Shown: one piece after another, positions 45,081-53,512 of the stretch | Numbering within the stretch: position 1 is the stretch's first letter | Layout of the letters: the number at the start of each line of letters is the position of its first letter | Assembly (NCBI GenBank): GCA_017622795.1 | Contig: JAGAQI010000104.1 | Coordinates: 1-64,000, forward strand | DNA: 64,000 nt | Origin: Lachnospiraceae bacterium | Lineage (GTDB): Bacteria; Bacillota; Clostridia; Lachnospirales; Lachnospiraceae | Direction: 5' to 3' | Translations under genes and position numbers: made by a program | The notes under the pieces: model-generated | Told to the model about the DNA's origin: nothing | The model's database searches: none | The model's input: the letters and a program-made list of their open reading frames with translations, nothing else

Positions 45081-46391
45081 ATGGATTCCATAGGACTAAT
45101 GATTTTGTTACAAGTTGTGTTGATTGCGTTAAATGCGTTCTTTGCCTGCGCGGAAATTGCAGTTATTTCCATGAATGACGCCAAGCTCGCCCATATGGCG
45201 GCAGAGGGTGATAAAAGAGCGATGCGGCTTGCCCGCTTAACCAGTGAACCGGCAAGATTTCTGGCGACCATTCAGGTGGCTATTACGTTATCCGGATTTT
45301 TGGGGTCTGCGTTTGCGGCAGAAAACTTTTCCGGCGTATTGGTAGACTGGGTGGTAAGCCTGGGAGTAACGGGAGTTTCCGTAGAGGTGCTGGATTCTGT
45401 TGCAGTTATTTTGATTACAGTTATTTTATCTTTCTTCACACTGGTTTTCGGCGAGCTGGTGCCAAAGCAGGTGGCAATGCGCAAGACAGAGTCATTGGCC
45501 CTTGGCATGTCCGGAACCATCAGCACGATTGCTACCTTATTTAAGCCTTTGGTAAGCCTGCTTACAATTTCTACCAATGGTTGTCTGCGCCTGCTTGGTA
45601 TCGATCCGAATGCCAAGGATGATGAGGTCAGTGAGGAAGAAATCCGTATGATGGTGGATGTAGGAAGCGAAAAAGGAACCATCGATGATGCGGAACGTGA
45701 ATTTATCCAGAATGTGTTTGAATTTGACGATATTTCCGCCGGCGAACTGGTCACACACCGTACGGAAGTGGTGATGTTAGATGCGGCGGACAGTATGGAA
45801 GAATGGAAGGAAATCATTCACAATTCCCGCCATGCTTCCTATCCTATTTTTGAAGAAAATGCGGATAATATTATTGGTGTGTTAAAGGCAAAGGAATATT
45901 TCCGGTTAGAAGATAAGAGCCGGGAGTCTGTGATGAAATACGCCGTGAGAGACCCTTATTTTGTACCGGCTACAATTAAGGCGGACCGTTTGTTCCGCAA
46001 CATGAAAAAAGGCCACCGCACTATGGCGGTGGTGCTGGATGAATACGGCGGTATGATGGGTGTTATTACGATAAAGGACCTGATTGAGCAATTGGTGGGC
46101 GATTATTATGCCTACGACGATACCGAAGAAAATGAAAATATTAAGTGCATCGGTGAAAATACCTGGAAGATTCACGGTAGTGCGCTGTTGGAGAATGTTT
46201 CAAAGATTCTGGGAGTTCATTTATACTGCGAAAATTTTGATACCTTCAACGGGCTTATTTTCCAAACCCTCGGAAAGGTTCCGGTGGACGGGGATAAGTT
46301 CAACCTGGAGATTAAGAACCTGTCGGTGAAAGTTGCCAAGGTACAGAATCATATGGTAGAAGTGGCCATTGTAAGAAAGAAGGAAGAATAA
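45081..46391 (+). CDS. CNNM/CBS/CorC_HlyC transporter-associated protein
   Basis: A 436-residue membrane protein often labelled hemolysin C or CorC. The CNNM transmembrane domain (about 1-195) has NAFFACAEIAVISMNDAKL and RFLATIQVAITLSGFLGSAFAAENF, with the GELVPKQVAMRKTESLAL motif. A CBS pair follows (about 215-335; LVTHRTEVVMLDA, TMAVVLDEYGGMMGVITIKDLIEQLVGDYYAYDD), then the CorC_HlyC domain. Such proteins are linked to Mg efflux, and the hemolysin name is historical. The start at 45081 follows AAAAGGAG. The oxidoreductase gene follows after 16 bases. Confidence 0.92.
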   Translation: MDSIGLMILLQVVLIALNAFFACAEIAVISMNDAKLAHMAAEGDKRAMRLARLTSEPARFLATIQVAITLSGFLGSAFAAENFSGVLVDWVVSLGVTGVSVEVLDSVAVILITVILSFFTLVFGELVPKQVAMRKTESLALGMSGTISTIATLFKPLVSLLTISTNGCLRLLGIDPNAKDDEVSEEEIRMMVDVGSEKGTIDDAEREFIQNVFEFDDISAGELVTHRTEVVMLDAADSMEEWKEIIHNSRHASYPIFEENADNIIGVLKAKEYFRLEDKSRESVMKYAVRDPYFVPATIKADRLFRNMKKGHRTMAVVLDEYGGMMGVITIKDLIEQLVGDYYAYDDTEENENIKCIGENTWKIHGSALLENVSKILGVHLYCENFDTFNGLIFQTLGKVPVDGDKFNLEIKNLSVKVAKVQNHMVEVAIVRKKEE

Positions 46392-46407
46392 GCGGAGGAA
46401 GTTACTT

Positions 46408-47388
46408 ATGAAAATCGGGGTACTCGGAACAGGATGGATTGTACATCCTATTACAAAAACACTAAAAGGTATGAGCAATATGGAATGTTATGCCATTGCA
46501 TCCCGTACAAAAGAGCGGGCGGAGCAGGCGGCCAAGGAGTTCGGCTATCAGGTGGGATACGGAAGCTATGAAGAACTGGTGGCCGATCCGGCAGTGGAAC
46601 TGGTGTATATTGCAACACCCCATTCCAGACATTATGAAGATATGAAGCTTTGCATTGCGGCGGGAAAGCCGGTGCTTTGCGAAAAGGCATTTACCTTAAA
46701 TGCTGCCCAGGCAGAGGAAATCAAGAGTCTGGCTGCAGAGGCAGGGGTATACGTGGCGGAGGCCATTTGGACCCGCTACCAGCCGTCCAGACAAATCATC
46801 AACGATACCATAGCAAGCGGTATTATCGGCAAGGTGACTACCCTTACCGCAAATTTATCCTATACCATGCACCAAAAGGAGCGGATTTATAACCCGGAAC
46901 TGGCGGGCGGTGCCTTACTTGACATTGGTGTGTACGGCATCAATTTTGCCATGATGCATTTTGGGGAGGATATTGTCCGGATGGAATCCTCTGTGCAGAT
47001 GATGGAAACCGGTGTGGACGGTATGGAAACCATCACCCTGTTTTACAGGGACGGCCGCATGGCGGTGTTAACCCACAGTGCCTACGGCAGATCGGACCGC
47101 AAGGGTATTTTCTACGGGGAAAACGGATATATTATTGTGGAGAATATAAATAATCCGCAGTCGGTTTCTGTGTATGACGCGGGGGATAATCTTATCAAAT
47201 TTATCCCGGTGCCGGAGCAGATTACCGGATATGAATATCAGTTTGCAGAAGCAGCAGAATGTATTGCGGAAGGAAGAACGGAAAGCAAATCCATGATTCT
47301 TGATGAGAGTATCAGGGTTATGCAAGTGATGGATGCCCTTAGGAAGCAGTGGGGTATGGTATATCCGCAGGAAATAATTAAGAAATGA
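46408..47388 (+). CDS. Gfo/Idh/MocA-family oxidoreductase
   Basis: A 326-residue NAD(P)-dependent dehydrogenase. The N-terminal nucleotide motif is GVLGTGWIVHP. The EKxx motif, usually EKP, is here CEKAFTLN, with the catalytic Lys kept. The C-terminal sheet domain includes GGALLDIGVYGINFAMMHFG. The closest type by eye is the dihydrodiol/xylose dehydrogenase group (AEAIWTRYQPSRQIINDTI). The substrate is probably a sugar or polyol and cannot be fixed. It follows the CorC-type gene by 16 bases with a good ribosome binding site, and a terminator hairpin is 36 bases after the stop. Confidence 0.9.
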   Translation: MKIGVLGTGWIVHPITKTLKGMSNMECYAIASRTKERAEQAAKEFGYQVGYGSYEELVADPAVELVYIATPHSRHYEDMKLCIAAGKPVLCEKAFTLNAAQAEEIKSLAAEAGVYVAEAIWTRYQPSRQIINDTIASGIIGKVTTLTANLSYTMHQKERIYNPELAGGALLDIGVYGINFAMMHFGEDIVRMESSVQMMETGVDGMETITLFYRDGRMAVLTHSAYGRSDRKGIFYGENGYIIVENINNPQSVSVYDAGDNLIKFIPVPEQITGYEYQFAEAAECIAEGRTESKSMILDESIRVMQVMDALRKQWGMVYPQEIIKK

Positions 47389-47424
47389 CTTGAATAAATA
47401 ATATAAAGTGTGCTATAATTAAGT

Positions 47425-47477
47425 GACGGCTTTATTGTTGAAGTGAAAACTGCAACAAACAATAAGGCCGTCTTTTT
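47425..47477 (+). terminator. Terminator hairpin, possibly a tiny independent transcript
   Basis: A 15-bp stem joins 47425-47439 with 47458-47472 (one G-U), has an 18-base loop and is followed by five T. It would terminate the oxidoreductase transcript. A promoter-like pair (TTGAAT 47390-47395, TATAAT 47414-47419, spacing 18) ends six bases before it, so a very short RNA could start here. Confidence 0.8.
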
Positions 47478-47538
47478 ATTTGAGTCAAAAATTTAATTAA
47501 GATTCTTGTTTTTTAGCTAACAAAATTGTTAGAAGTTG

Positions 47539-47567
47539 TTGATTTTGACTAAAATTTGTGCTATAAT
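47539..47567 (+). promoter_or_regulatory. Promoter of the repeat-module surface protein
   Basis: TTGATT (47539-47544) and TATAAT (47562-47567) are 17 bases apart, about 39 bases before the start at 47606. Confidence 0.7.
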
Positions 47568-47605
47568 CATTATTGCTTTGTATAAAATGATTAGGAGGGG
47601 CAAAC

Positions 47606-49594
47606 ATGAAGAAATTCAAAATTTGGGCAATTGCCGGTGTAATGGCATTGTTCATGGCATTTTCTTCTGCAAACACTGTAGCAGTGGCAGAAGAAACAAA
47701 TGTAGTCATCGGAGATGAAGAATGGGAGAAGAAGAGCGGTTCTGAACCAATCAATCTTAACAATGTGACTGCAAAGGAACTTATTGTAGAAAGCGGAAGC
47801 GACAGCGTTTTAAGAATCAACGGCGGAAGCATTGATACCTTATCCGTTGTAGCACCAAAGATTGAAAAGCTTGGCTATGAAGAAATTGTTAAGCTTTTAG
47901 AACTTGGTATGGATGCTACTGAAGTAGCAGATATGTACCGCAATTCCTTAAAGGAACAGGCAGAAGCAAATGCTACCATGCCAACCGTAAGCTTTGTTGG
48001 TGACGCATCCGTAGAAGAAGTAGTAGTATCCGCAGGTGCAGTATTAAATCTGGCAGGCGGTGATGTAAAAGAGGTTGTCATCAAGAGTGATGAAAATCCG
48101 GAAATGCTTACCATCACTATCCAGAACTATGACGGCAAGATTACTGTAGACCAGAAGAAGAACTCCGATGGATACGGTGATTTGTTAACTATTAAATTAA
48201 AGAATTCCAACCCGGCTGAATTTAATGTACTGGGGGAAGAGAAGTGCAGCGTTTTTGTAGAAGGTGACAAGGTATCTGAACTTGCAACTGTAAACGTAAA
48301 AGGTTCTTCCAGCCTTACTCTTTCTGCAAACGCAAAGGACGTAGTAGTGGCAGAGGGTGCAGAAAAGGCGAATGTACGTATTTACTCTGCAGTTGAAAAT
48401 GTTGTAGTAACAGCAGATGATAGCAAGGTTTACTTAGCACTCAGCGGTAAAGTGGAAAATGCAAAGGTAGAAGGCGACAATGTTACCTTCAACTACACCG
48501 GAAACGTAGCTAATAAAGAAATTACCGGTACCGGTTCTAAAATCCAGTTTACAGTTCAGATTACTCCGGAACCAACACCAAGACCAACCGCAACTCCAAA
48601 GCCGGTTGAACCGGAAGGAACTTTAGTTGGTAATAAGGATTGCAGCACACCATGGTGGTCTGCTTTCTCTAACAGCTATAATGTAAAGGAAGGCGAGTCT
48701 CAGAAGATTACTTTCTGGAACTATACCAGCGGTAAGGAAAATTATCATAATTTCCTTGTTATTTTAAAGGATGATGCTAAGGCCAAGGAATACGCAGTAT
48801 TACGTGCCGATAACTGGGGCTGGATGAATGCAAATGCTGAAAATGTACTTGCAGATTCTCAGAAGCAGAGCAACTGGAACTGGGATACCTATAAGACCGA
48901 TATGAACGGTGCAAAGGTAGAAATGACAGTTATCAACAAGGGAGATACGGCAGAAGTAAAGGCAACTATTACAACCAAGGCAGGTAAGAGCTACTACCAG
49001 AATTATGTGAATATTCCGATTAGTAACGGTGCATTAGACTTCTGTTTAACAGTAGAAGGTGGTTACCTGCTTGTGGAAGAGCCAAAGACAGATGCTCCTG
49101 AGGTGGATACACCGGAGACACCTGCAGAACCAGACATCCCTGCTGGTACAATTATTGGTTTAGAAGATTGTACAACTCCTGCATGGACAGCATATTCCAA
49201 GGAAGTAGTAGTTCCAAACGGAACATCTAAGACCATTACTTTCAAAAATTATACCAGCGGTAAAGAAAATTATCATAATTTCCTTGTAATGTTAAAGGAT
49301 TTAGCCGGTGGCGAATATGCCGTAGTACGTGCAGATAACTGGGGCTGGGGTAAAGGATTTGACGGAATCGTAACTCCTGAAAGTATTTGGAATTGGGATA
49401 CTTTCAGAACTGACATGAATGGTGCTACAGTAGAGGTTACTATCGCAAATAATGGTACAACAACAGACATTCTTGTAAATATTACAACAGCAGACGGTAA
49501 ATCCTATTATCAGAATTATCGCGGAATTGTAATCAGCAACGGCGACCTTAAGTACTGCCTGACAGTAGAAGGCGGTTACCTTGTAATCGAATAA
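47606..49594 (+). CDS. Secreted protein with two repeated C-terminal modules
   Basis: A 662-residue exported protein with signal peptide (about 1-28, ending SSANTVAVAEE). The first about 310 residues are repetitive beta-strand sequence (VVVSAGAVLNLAGGDVKEVVI). A Thr-Pro linker (PEPTPRPTATPKP) leads to two copies of a module of about 150 residues (about 335-490 and 512-662). The modules share NYTSGKENYHNFLV, YAV.RADNWGW, NWDT..TDMNGA and YCLTVEGGYLV. Such modules look like carbohydrate-binding jelly rolls attached to glycosidases in gut bacteria; I do not know a family number. No catalytic domain is seen, so a binding or adhesin role is inferred. It has its own promoter and terminator. Confidence 0.8.
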   Translation: MKKFKIWAIAGVMALFMAFSSANTVAVAEETNVVIGDEEWEKKSGSEPINLNNVTAKELIVESGSDSVLRINGGSIDTLSVVAPKIEKLGYEEIVKLLELGMDATEVADMYRNSLKEQAEANATMPTVSFVGDASVEEVVVSAGAVLNLAGGDVKEVVIKSDENPEMLTITIQNYDGKITVDQKKNSDGYGDLLTIKLKNSNPAEFNVLGEEKCSVFVEGDKVSELATVNVKGSSSLTLSANAKDVVVAEGAEKANVRIYSAVENVVVTADDSKVYLALSGKVENAKVEGDNVTFNYTGNVANKEITGTGSKIQFTVQITPEPTPRPTATPKPVEPEGTLVGNKDCSTPWWSAFSNSYNVKEGESQKITFWNYTSGKENYHNFLVILKDDAKAKEYAVLRADNWGWMNANAENVLADSQKQSNWNWDTYKTDMNGAKVEMTVINKGDTAEVKATITTKAGKSYYQNYVNIPISNGALDFCLTVEGGYLLVEEPKTDAPEVDTPETPAEPDIPAGTIIGLEDCTTPAWTAYSKEVVVPNGTSKTITFKNYTSGKENYHNFLVMLKDLAGGEYAVVRADNWGWGKGFDGIVTPESIWNWDTFRTDMNGATVEVTIANNGTTTDILVNITTADGKSYYQNYRGIVISNGDLKYCLTVEGGYLVIE

Positions 49595-49630
49595 TCCACA
49601 AACAATACATAACCCAATATATCAATCCAA

Positions 49631-49665
49631 AATCCGGCGCAGGAGTTTCCTGTGCCGGATTTTGT
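49631..49665 (+). terminator. Terminator after the surface protein gene
   Basis: AATCCGGCGCAGGA (49631-49644) pairs with 49648-49661 around GTT (one mismatch or wobble), followed by T-rich sequence. Confidence 0.88.
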
Positions 49666-49814
49666 TGTACAAATTTACCAAAAAACAGATCAAATTTTCT
49701 ACTTGTAAAAAGCACACGATGTGTGTAAAATAAAACTAAGGTTTCGCGAAAGTCTTTTACTGTTTCTTGGCATATCCGCCGGAAATTCCACAGAATAATT
49801 AACAAGTAAACTCC

Positions 49815-49843
49815 TTGCAAGGACAGAAAAAACAAGATATAAT
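49815..49843 (+). promoter_or_regulatory. Promoter of the Rpn gene
   Basis: TTGCAA (49815-49820) and TATAAT (49838-49843) are 17 bases apart, 15 bases before the start codon. The transcript would have almost no leader. The rest of the 49666-49814 gap shows nothing clear. Confidence 0.65.
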
Positions 49844-49858
49844 AAAAGGAGAGACTGA

Positions 49859-50797
49859 ATGACAAAAAACAGAGAAACACATGTTTTTGATGATGTATTC
49901 CGCACTATGGAGGAGCATACGCCGGAACTGATGCTTCCGCTCATTAACGAGGTGTTTAAAACGGATTACCCGGAAGGCACAAAGATTACAAGACTGGCAG
50001 ATAAACGACATTTGTTACGTCAGCTTGTAGAAACCGATTCCTGTTTAAGCATTGGAGGCAAGTTGTATCACTTTGAATGTGAAAGCAACCCGAATAACGG
50101 GACCATTGCCATCCGCATGTTTCAGTATGATGTAACGGTGGCACTGGAAGGCAAGCGGAAAGAAAATGACAGGTTTGTGGTAGAATTTCCTGCATCCTGC
50201 GTGATATACCTGCGCCATAACAAAAATACAAAAAACAAGGAAACAGTGCTGGTCCGTATGCCTGACGGGCGCGAACTGGAGTATGCCGTGCCGGTGGTAA
50301 AAAGCCAGAAATACGAAAAAGAAGAAATTTTCAAGAAAAAGCTGTATGTTCTTCTGCCGTATTACATTCTGCGGTATGAAAAACAGTTGCTGTTAATCGA
50401 AAAGGAAGAGAGCCGTCGTCAACAGTTCCTGGCGGAATATGAAGATATCTGCGACAGGCTGATAGAAACGCTGGGAAAAGAAAATCCATTGGCTTACTCG
50501 GAATTGCATAAGCTGATGAAACGGGTACAGGAATATGTATTAAAGAAGAATAAGAAAACGCAGAAAGGGGTGCAACAGGTTATGGGCGGACATGTATTGG
50601 AATCCTGGAAGGAAGAGATGCTACGTATCGGCCGAACAGAAGGCCATGCAGAAGGTCGCGCAGAAGGTCGTATTTCTAAAATGCTGGAAAACCTTCATGC
50701 AGTTATGACAAACTTGGATGTGACAGCAGAAAAAGCAATGGATATATTGAATGTACCGCAAGAGGAACGGGAAGAATATTTGAACAAGCTGCAGTAG
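49859..50797 (+). CDS. Rpn-family recombination-promoting nuclease / PD-(D/E)XK protein
   Basis: A 312-residue protein of the type labelled Rpn or transposase_31-like nuclease. The N-terminal DDVFRTMEEHTPELMLPLINEVF, the nuclease core FECESNPNNGTIAIRMFQYD (E-x-E/Q plus downstream residues of a PD-(D/E)XK fold) and the C-terminal GRTEGHAEGRAEGR repeat are characteristic. These proteins are often multicopy and of low sequence constraint. They are linked to recA-independent recombination or phage defence, but the role here is unknown. It is monocistronic with its own promoter and terminator. Confidence 0.85.
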   Translation: MTKNRETHVFDDVFRTMEEHTPELMLPLINEVFKTDYPEGTKITRLADKRHLLRQLVETDSCLSIGGKLYHFECESNPNNGTIAIRMFQYDVTVALEGKRKENDRFVVEFPASCVIYLRHNKNTKNKETVLVRMPDGRELEYAVPVVKSQKYEKEEIFKKKLYVLLPYYILRYEKQLLLIEKEESRRQQFLAEYEDICDRLIETLGKENPLAYSELHKLMKRVQEYVLKKNKKTQKGVQQVMGGHVLESWKEEMLRIGRTEGHAEGRAEGRISKMLENLHAVMTNLDVTAEKAMDILNVPQEEREEYLNKLQ

Positions 50798-50827
50798 GCA
50801 AAAAGATAAAAAATACAATTATAACCT

Positions 50828-50856
50828 ATAGGAGACGCCAAGGCGTCTCCTATTTT
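50828..50856 (+). terminator. Terminator after the Rpn gene
   Basis: A near-perfect palindrome at 50828-50853 (GGAGACGCC and its complement around AA), followed by TTTTA. Confidence 0.75.
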
Positions 50857-50956
50857 ACCTGAAATTTATAGTTTTCTTTTGCTGCTTTTTAAGGTATGAT
50901 AAATACAAGGCAAAATCTGCCGATATCATATAGCAATTTAGAAAGGTTAACCTAAC

Positions 50957-51628
50957 ATGAAAAAGAGAATTCTTTCCCTGATAGTACTTGCCACCCTTGC
51001 TATCACCGGCTGTGGCAGCAGCAAACCAAACGAAGAACTGGATAAATTTGCAGAGGAGATTATCGTGAATCCGGACGGAAGCGTATCGGAACCGGAAGCG
51101 ACAACAGCACCATCCGACGTGCCAACGGAAGCACCGGTAGACACACAAACAGAAACACCAACAGCTACACCGGCGGAGGAAGAAAAATACTTTGTGACAT
51201 TTACTGCAACCACCACGGAAGGAGAAGCCTGGAATTCAGAGAAGTTTGCCGATTCCAAGCTTACCATGATTAATGTGTGGGCAACCTATTGTAATCCTTG
51301 TCTGGCGGAAATGCCGGACCTTGGAGAACTGGCAGCAGAGTATGATGCAGCGGACTTTCAGATAATCGGTGTAGTCAGTGATGTTATGGCGGAGGATGAC
51401 AGTAAAAACATAGAATATGCGAAGCAGCTTATCGAAGAAACAAAAGCAAGTTATCCGCATCTTTTACTGAATGAGTCCTTATATATGAGCTTTGTAGGGG
51501 CGATTTCTGCGGTACCAACCACATTTTTTGTAAGACAGGACGGTTCCATGGTGGGTTATCTTACCGGAGCTATGCCAAAGGAAAACTGGAAGACACTAAT
51601 TGATGAGCTTTTGTTAAAGGAACAATAA
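50957..51628 (+). CDS. Thioredoxin-fold lipoprotein (TlpA/ResA-like)
   Basis: A 223-residue membrane-anchored redox protein. The signal peptide ends in the lipobox ITGC, and a Thr/Pro/Glu-rich linker covers about 45-78. The thioredoxin fold has the redox pair in NVWATYCNPCLAEMP and the cis-Pro in AVPTTFFV. The fold faces outside the membrane. It begins a three- or four-gene unit with the CXXC microprotein and the polyferredoxin-like membrane protein, an arrangement known in Clostridia. It is likely to pass electrons to or from extracytoplasmic thiols. Confidence 0.92.
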   Translation: MKKRILSLIVLATLAITGCGSSKPNEELDKFAEEIIVNPDGSVSEPEATTAPSDVPTEAPVDTQTETPTATPAEEEKYFVTFTATTTEGEAWNSEKFADSKLTMINVWATYCNPCLAEMPDLGELAAEYDAADFQIIGVVSDVMAEDDSKNIEYAKQLIEETKASYPHLLLNESLYMSFVGAISAVPTTFFVRQDGSMVGYLTGAMPKENWKTLIDELLLKEQ

Positions 51629-51645
51629 CAAGCGGAGGATTTGCT

Positions 51646-51783
51646 ATGAAAAGAATCCCGAAATGGAGCATCGGACTTATTCTTGGTGTAGTATTTCTGA
51701 TTCTGGGCGCAGTCAGTGACCAGTTTGCAGAAATCTACCGCAAGGCGGTCATGATTTGCTTAGAATGCATCGGTATCGGTTAG
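51646..51783 (+). CDS. CD1871A-type CXXC microprotein
   Basis: A 45-residue protein. It starts MKRIPKWSIGLILGVV, has one membrane helix (about 9-23) and ends with a CLEC motif (C-x-x-C) near residues 38-41 in VMICLECIGIG. The AGCGGAGG site at 51632-51639 fixes the start. It lies 17 bases after the thioredoxin lipoprotein stop and 8 bases before the next gene. Length, CXXC position and neighbours match the CD1871A family, which is found in exactly this setting. It is probably a partner in the redox relay. Confidence 0.85.
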   Translation: MKRIPKWSIGLILGVVFLILGAVSDQFAEIYRKAVMICLECIGIG

Positions 51784-51791
51784 GAGGGCTT

Positions 51792-52685
51792 ATGAAAAAA
51801 TTCACACCGGCCCGAATCCGTACCGGGTTTCAACTTTTATATACGATTATAACCAATGGCTATGCCTATGGATTTATGAGCGGGAAAATCTACAAGGGTC
51901 CGCTAAAATATGCCTGTGTCCCGGGATTGAACTGTTATTCCTGTCCGGGGGCGGTGGCATCCTGCCCGTTGGGCGCCCTGCAGAATGCTTTAAACAAATG
52001 GGATTTTGAAGTGCCTTTTGCGGTATTGGGCTTCTTCTTTATCTTCGGCAGCATTTTCGGACGTTTTGTCTGCGGATGGCTGTGTCCCTTTGGCCTGGTG
52101 CAGGATTTACTGCATAAAATTCCGTTGTTCAAAAAGCGGAAGCAGTTGCCAAAGCATCATATTTTGAAATACGGAAAGTATGTGACGCTGGCAGGGTTGG
52201 TTCTCATCGGGTCCGCATTTTTATTTACCGGTTTTGCCAAGGTTCCGGCTTTTTGCAAGTTTTTATGTCCGTCGGGAACCTTATTCGGAGCAATTCCGCT
52301 CCTTAGCACCAATCCGATGCTTCAGTCCCAAATCGGCGGATTGTTTTTCTGGAAGCTGGCAGTGCTGATTGCGGTTGTAGTGGTGTCCATCAAGGTATAC
52401 CGGCCGTTTTGCCAGTATTTATGTCCGCTGGGGGCAATTTACGGATGGTTTAACAAATTCTCCCTGGTACAAATCCGGTGGGAAAAAGAGGCTTGTATTT
52501 CCTGCGGGAAATGTCAGAACGCCTGCCCGGTAAATTTAGCACCGGAGGAGATTTCCACATCGGCAGAATGTATCCGGTGCGGTAAATGTGTGGATGCCTG
52601 TCCGACAAATTGTCTGCAGTTTTGCGGAAAAAACAGGAAGAAAACGATAGGGGAACAGAAAGATGAGGAATGTAAAGATCAATGA
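51792..52685 (+). CDS. Membrane 4Fe-4S polyferredoxin-like protein
   Basis: A 297-residue membrane protein with about five helices and many cysteine motifs: GLNCYSCPGAVASCPLGAL, CGWLCPFGLVQDLL, FCKFLCPSGTLFG, FCQYLCPLGAIYGWF, and two classic 4Fe-4S sites in CISCGKCQNACPVN and CIRCGKCVDACPTN. It resembles NapH/RnfC-like quinol or electron-relay proteins. ATG 51792 has an AGGAGGG site; an upstream in-frame ATG lies within the microprotein gene. It probably feeds electrons across the membrane to the thioredoxin lipoprotein. The 3' end overlaps the next gene by 23 bases. Confidence 0.92.
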   Translation: MKKFTPARIRTGFQLLYTIITNGYAYGFMSGKIYKGPLKYACVPGLNCYSCPGAVASCPLGALQNALNKWDFEVPFAVLGFFFIFGSIFGRFVCGWLCPFGLVQDLLHKIPLFKKRKQLPKHHILKYGKYVTLAGLVLIGSAFLFTGFAKVPAFCKFLCPSGTLFGAIPLLSTNPMLQSQIGGLFFWKLAVLIAVVVVSIKVYRPFCQYLCPLGAIYGWFNKFSLVQIRWEKEACISCGKCQNACPVNLAPEEISTSAECIRCGKCVDACPTNCLQFCGKNRKKTIGEQKDEECKDQ

Positions 52686-53427
52686 TGTGAAATTTGACAA
52701 GATGGAAAAGAGAGGGAATAAAAAGTGGGGCTGGCTGATAGCAGTGGTATTGCTTCTGGCAACGGCAGCTGCCTGCGTCTGGTATGTGAATGATTATTAT
52801 CATGCGGAGGAGTATGTGAATGCCTATTTGCAAAGCAGTGAAACGGTTACCGTAACAACGGAAGATGATATAATCATTTTAGACGGTTCCGGTACCGGGC
52901 ATGCACTGATTTTTTATCCGGGCGCCAAAGTAGAGTATACGGCGTATGTGCCGATGTTTTATATGTTGGCAGAGCAGGGGATTGACTGTTTTGTAGTGAA
53001 AATGCCGGGAAATCTGGCGTTCTTCGGAATGAATAAGGCAGAGGATATTATGAAAGAATATGAATACGAACACTGGTATGTATCCGGTCATTCCCTGGGT
53101 GGTGCCATGGCGGCAAATTTTGCGGCGGAGCATGGGGAAAAGCTGGAGGGTCTGGTGCTTTTTGCGGCCTATGCAACAAAAGAATTACCGGATAACCTGT
53201 GCACGGTTTCCGTGTATGGCAGTGAGGATAAAGTACTGAACATGGAGAAAGTGGAAAGCGGCAGGGTGTATATGCCGGCAGATTATACCGAATACTGTAT
53301 TCAGGGCGGTAATCATGCATGGTTTGCCTACTATGGTGAGCAGGACGGCGACGGCACGGCAACCGTCACCAGAGAAGAACAGCAAAGATTGACGGTAGAT
53401 GCCATTGTGAATAAACTGATTAAATAA
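52663..53427 (+). CDS. Membrane-anchored alpha/beta hydrolase
   Basis: A 254-residue protein with one N-terminal membrane helix (about 23-43) and an extracytoplasmic hydrolase domain. The nucleophile Ser is in VSGHSLGGAMAAN, the Asp is in SVYGSEDKVLN and the His in GGNHAWFAYYGEQDGDG, giving a complete triad. The short core matches the alpha/beta hydrolase_5 type. It overlaps the previous gene by 23 bases, so it belongs to the redox operon; a functional link is not obvious. The start could also be the in-frame ATG at 52702. Confidence 0.88.
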   Translation: MRNVKINDVKFDKMEKRGNKKWGWLIAVVLLLATAAACVWYVNDYYHAEEYVNAYLQSSETVTVTTEDDIIILDGSGTGHALIFYPGAKVEYTAYVPMFYMLAEQGIDCFVVKMPGNLAFFGMNKAEDIMKEYEYEHWYVSGHSLGGAMAANFAAEHGEKLEGLVLFAAYATKELPDNLCTVSVYGSEDKVLNMEKVESGRVYMPADYTEYCIQGGNHAWFAYYGEQDGDGTATVTREEQQRLTVDAIVNKLIK

Positions 53428-53440
53428 GAGAATTGTTATT

Positions 53441-53472
53441 AAGCCCCTGTATATGAATCAGGGGCTTTTCTT
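53441..53472 (+). terminator. Terminator after the redox operon
   Basis: AAGCCCCTG (53441-53449) pairs with 53459-53467, followed by TTTCTTTT. Confidence 0.9.
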
Positions 53473-53512
53473 TTGCCTATACTATGAGTAAAAAGACAAG
53501 GGAGAGAAAGCA

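Noticed and set aside
49859..50797. Rpn gene as evidence of an insertion sequence
   Set aside because: No terminal inverted repeats or target duplications are visible at its borders; it has its own ordinary promoter and terminator.
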